From assembly GCA_963826505.1 (NCBI GenBank), contig CAWGXG010000008.1, positions 434,001-498,000 on the forward strand: 64,000 nt of DNA. The letters are read 5' to 3'. Each line of letters begins with the position of its first letter. Positions within the stretch are counted from its first letter, which is position 1. A program made the position numbers and the translations under genes. The notes under the pieces are model-generated. The model did not search any database and was not told the DNA's origin. It worked only from the letters and a program-made list of their open reading frames with translations. Source of the DNA: CAWGXG01 sp963826505. Lineage in GTDB: Bacteria > Chloroflexota > Anaerolineae > Aggregatilineales > Aggregatilineaceae. Of the stretch, positions 63,433-64,000 are shown in pieces.

Positions 63433-64000
63433 ATGAGGGTATGGGCGAGTCTCGATAACGCTCAAACCCTGTGGATGCTCATGGAATTGATCGCGCTTTG
63501 GAATATGTTTCGGCGGCGTTGGTGGTTGGCGGCTTTGCCCGCCGTTGTCGCGCTGCTGTTGACGTTACCCGTTTTGGGCGATGCCATTCATCCCCGGGTG
63601 ACCTATCAGGTGCAGATGCGCCTGAGCGCCGCGACGCCGCCTGATGCAGCCCTCGAAGGTGCAGCCACGCCTTACGAGGACGCAGTATACGTCCCGCTGA
63701 TCGCGTCAGAATATGTCGTGGTGAATATGGCCCAGTGGATCACAAGCGACCGATTCGCGGCGGAGGTCCAAAACGAGTTGGATACGCAGGCGGTCACGTT
63801 GTCGGGCGGCGACTTGAATACAGCCTTTGCCGCCGATAGTCTGCGCAGCATCTTGACGTTGTACGTAACCTGGGACAACCCCGACGAGATTCAAGCCATC
63901 GCGCGGGCGGCGGTCACCGTACTGCAGACGCGCAATCAGAGCTACTTTGCCCAATTTGCCGCGCAGCCGGTCGAGGTCATCCCGCTGGACGATATCGAAG
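63433..64000 (+). CDS. Chain-length determinant (Wzz)-like membrane protein, 3' truncated by window edge
   Basis: ATG 63433 follows GGAGAGG at short spacing; ATG 63481 is an alternative. A basic/Trp-rich start (NMFRRRWWLAALPAVVALLL) is a membrane helix. The external part contains PRVTYQVQMRLSA, then YEDAVYVPLIASEYVVVNMA and LTLYVTWDNPDEIQAIARAA, which resembles the Wzz/GumC-type polysaccharide co-polymerase. The reading frame continues past the window. It would fit with surface polysaccharide export. Confidence 0.65.
   Translation, partial: MRVWASLDNAQTLWMLMELIALWNMFRRRWWLAALPAVVALLLTLPVLGDAIHPRVTYQVQMRLSAATPPDAALEGAATPYEDAVYVPLIASEYVVVNMAQWITSDRFAAEVQNELDTQAVTLSGGDLNTAFAADSLRSILTLYVTWDNPDEIQAIARAAVTVLQTRNQSYFAQFAAQPVEVIPLDDIE

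Overview
The window is GC-rich bacterial chromosome, most likely from a Chloroflexota (Anaerolineae-like) organism. This is inferred from several traits together. Many secreted lipoproteins carry long Pro/Thr-rich linkers. A DnaD/DnaC-type helicase loader sits beside dnaB. Other signs are a bifunctional-nuclease protein, bactofilins, a MurA with Asp in place of the catalytic Cys, and frequent GTG/TTG starts. No rRNA, tRNA, CRISPR array, insertion sequence or prophage was seen. The content is mostly housekeeping and cell-envelope genes.

Layout. 1-6.4 kb: two membrane-anchored von Willebrand (VWA) proteins, a phosphodiester-glycosidase lipoprotein and a class IV aminotransferase, all on +. 6.5-8.7 kb: a C39-like peptidase with LysM and a degenerate ketol-acid-reductoisomerase-like protein (-). 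8.9-11.2 kb: an ECF sigma factor, its probable anti-sigma factor and a bactofilin-like membrane protein (+). 11.2-16.9 kb (-): a HTH regulator, priA, a MEMO-family protein, groES and a double-thioredoxin disulfide oxidoreductase. 17.1-22.8 kb: OsmC, a small membrane protein, a HTH protein, a LysM/M23 peptidase, two Pro/Thr-linker surface proteins and a response regulator. 23.0-24.3 kb: plsY and a lipoprotein. 24.3-29.9 kb (-): the replication group dnaB, dnaD-like and tandem dnaC-like, then a bifunctional nuclease, a bactofilin and DedA. 30.5-32.7 kb: parA with an acidic membrane-protein partner. 32.8-38.4 kb (-): cupin, amino-acid-binding protein, glycoside hydrolase, three small membrane proteins, a Pro/Thr lipoprotein and an inosine/xanthosine triphosphatase. 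38.5-43.5 kb: rqcH, ppk2 and two glycosyltransferases, all frameshifted. 43.6-47.5 kb: a coiled-coil protein, malic enzyme and a thioredoxin-reductase-like flavoprotein. 47.6-53.2 kb: murA, SAM hydrolase, gyrB and a sugar nucleotidyltransferase. 53.3-57.5 kb: TPR protein, FHA protein, trehalose synthase and an unknown. 57.7-61.6 kb: rplJL with its L10 leader and a transglutaminase. 61.7-64.0 kb: esterase, DUF1232 protein and the start of a Wzz-like protein.

At least nine genes are broken by single-base indels or a stop, including the essential gyrB, and these are concentrated at 38.5-43.5 kb. The pattern looks more like draft-sequence error than true pseudogenes. The most interesting biology is the helicase-loading operon with a double AAA+ loader, the ParA/membrane-protein pair, the ECF operon with a candidate autoregulatory promoter, the catalytically stripped KARI-like and thioredoxin-reductase-like enzymes, the C-to-D MurA, and the structured regulatory leaders of gyrB and rplJ.
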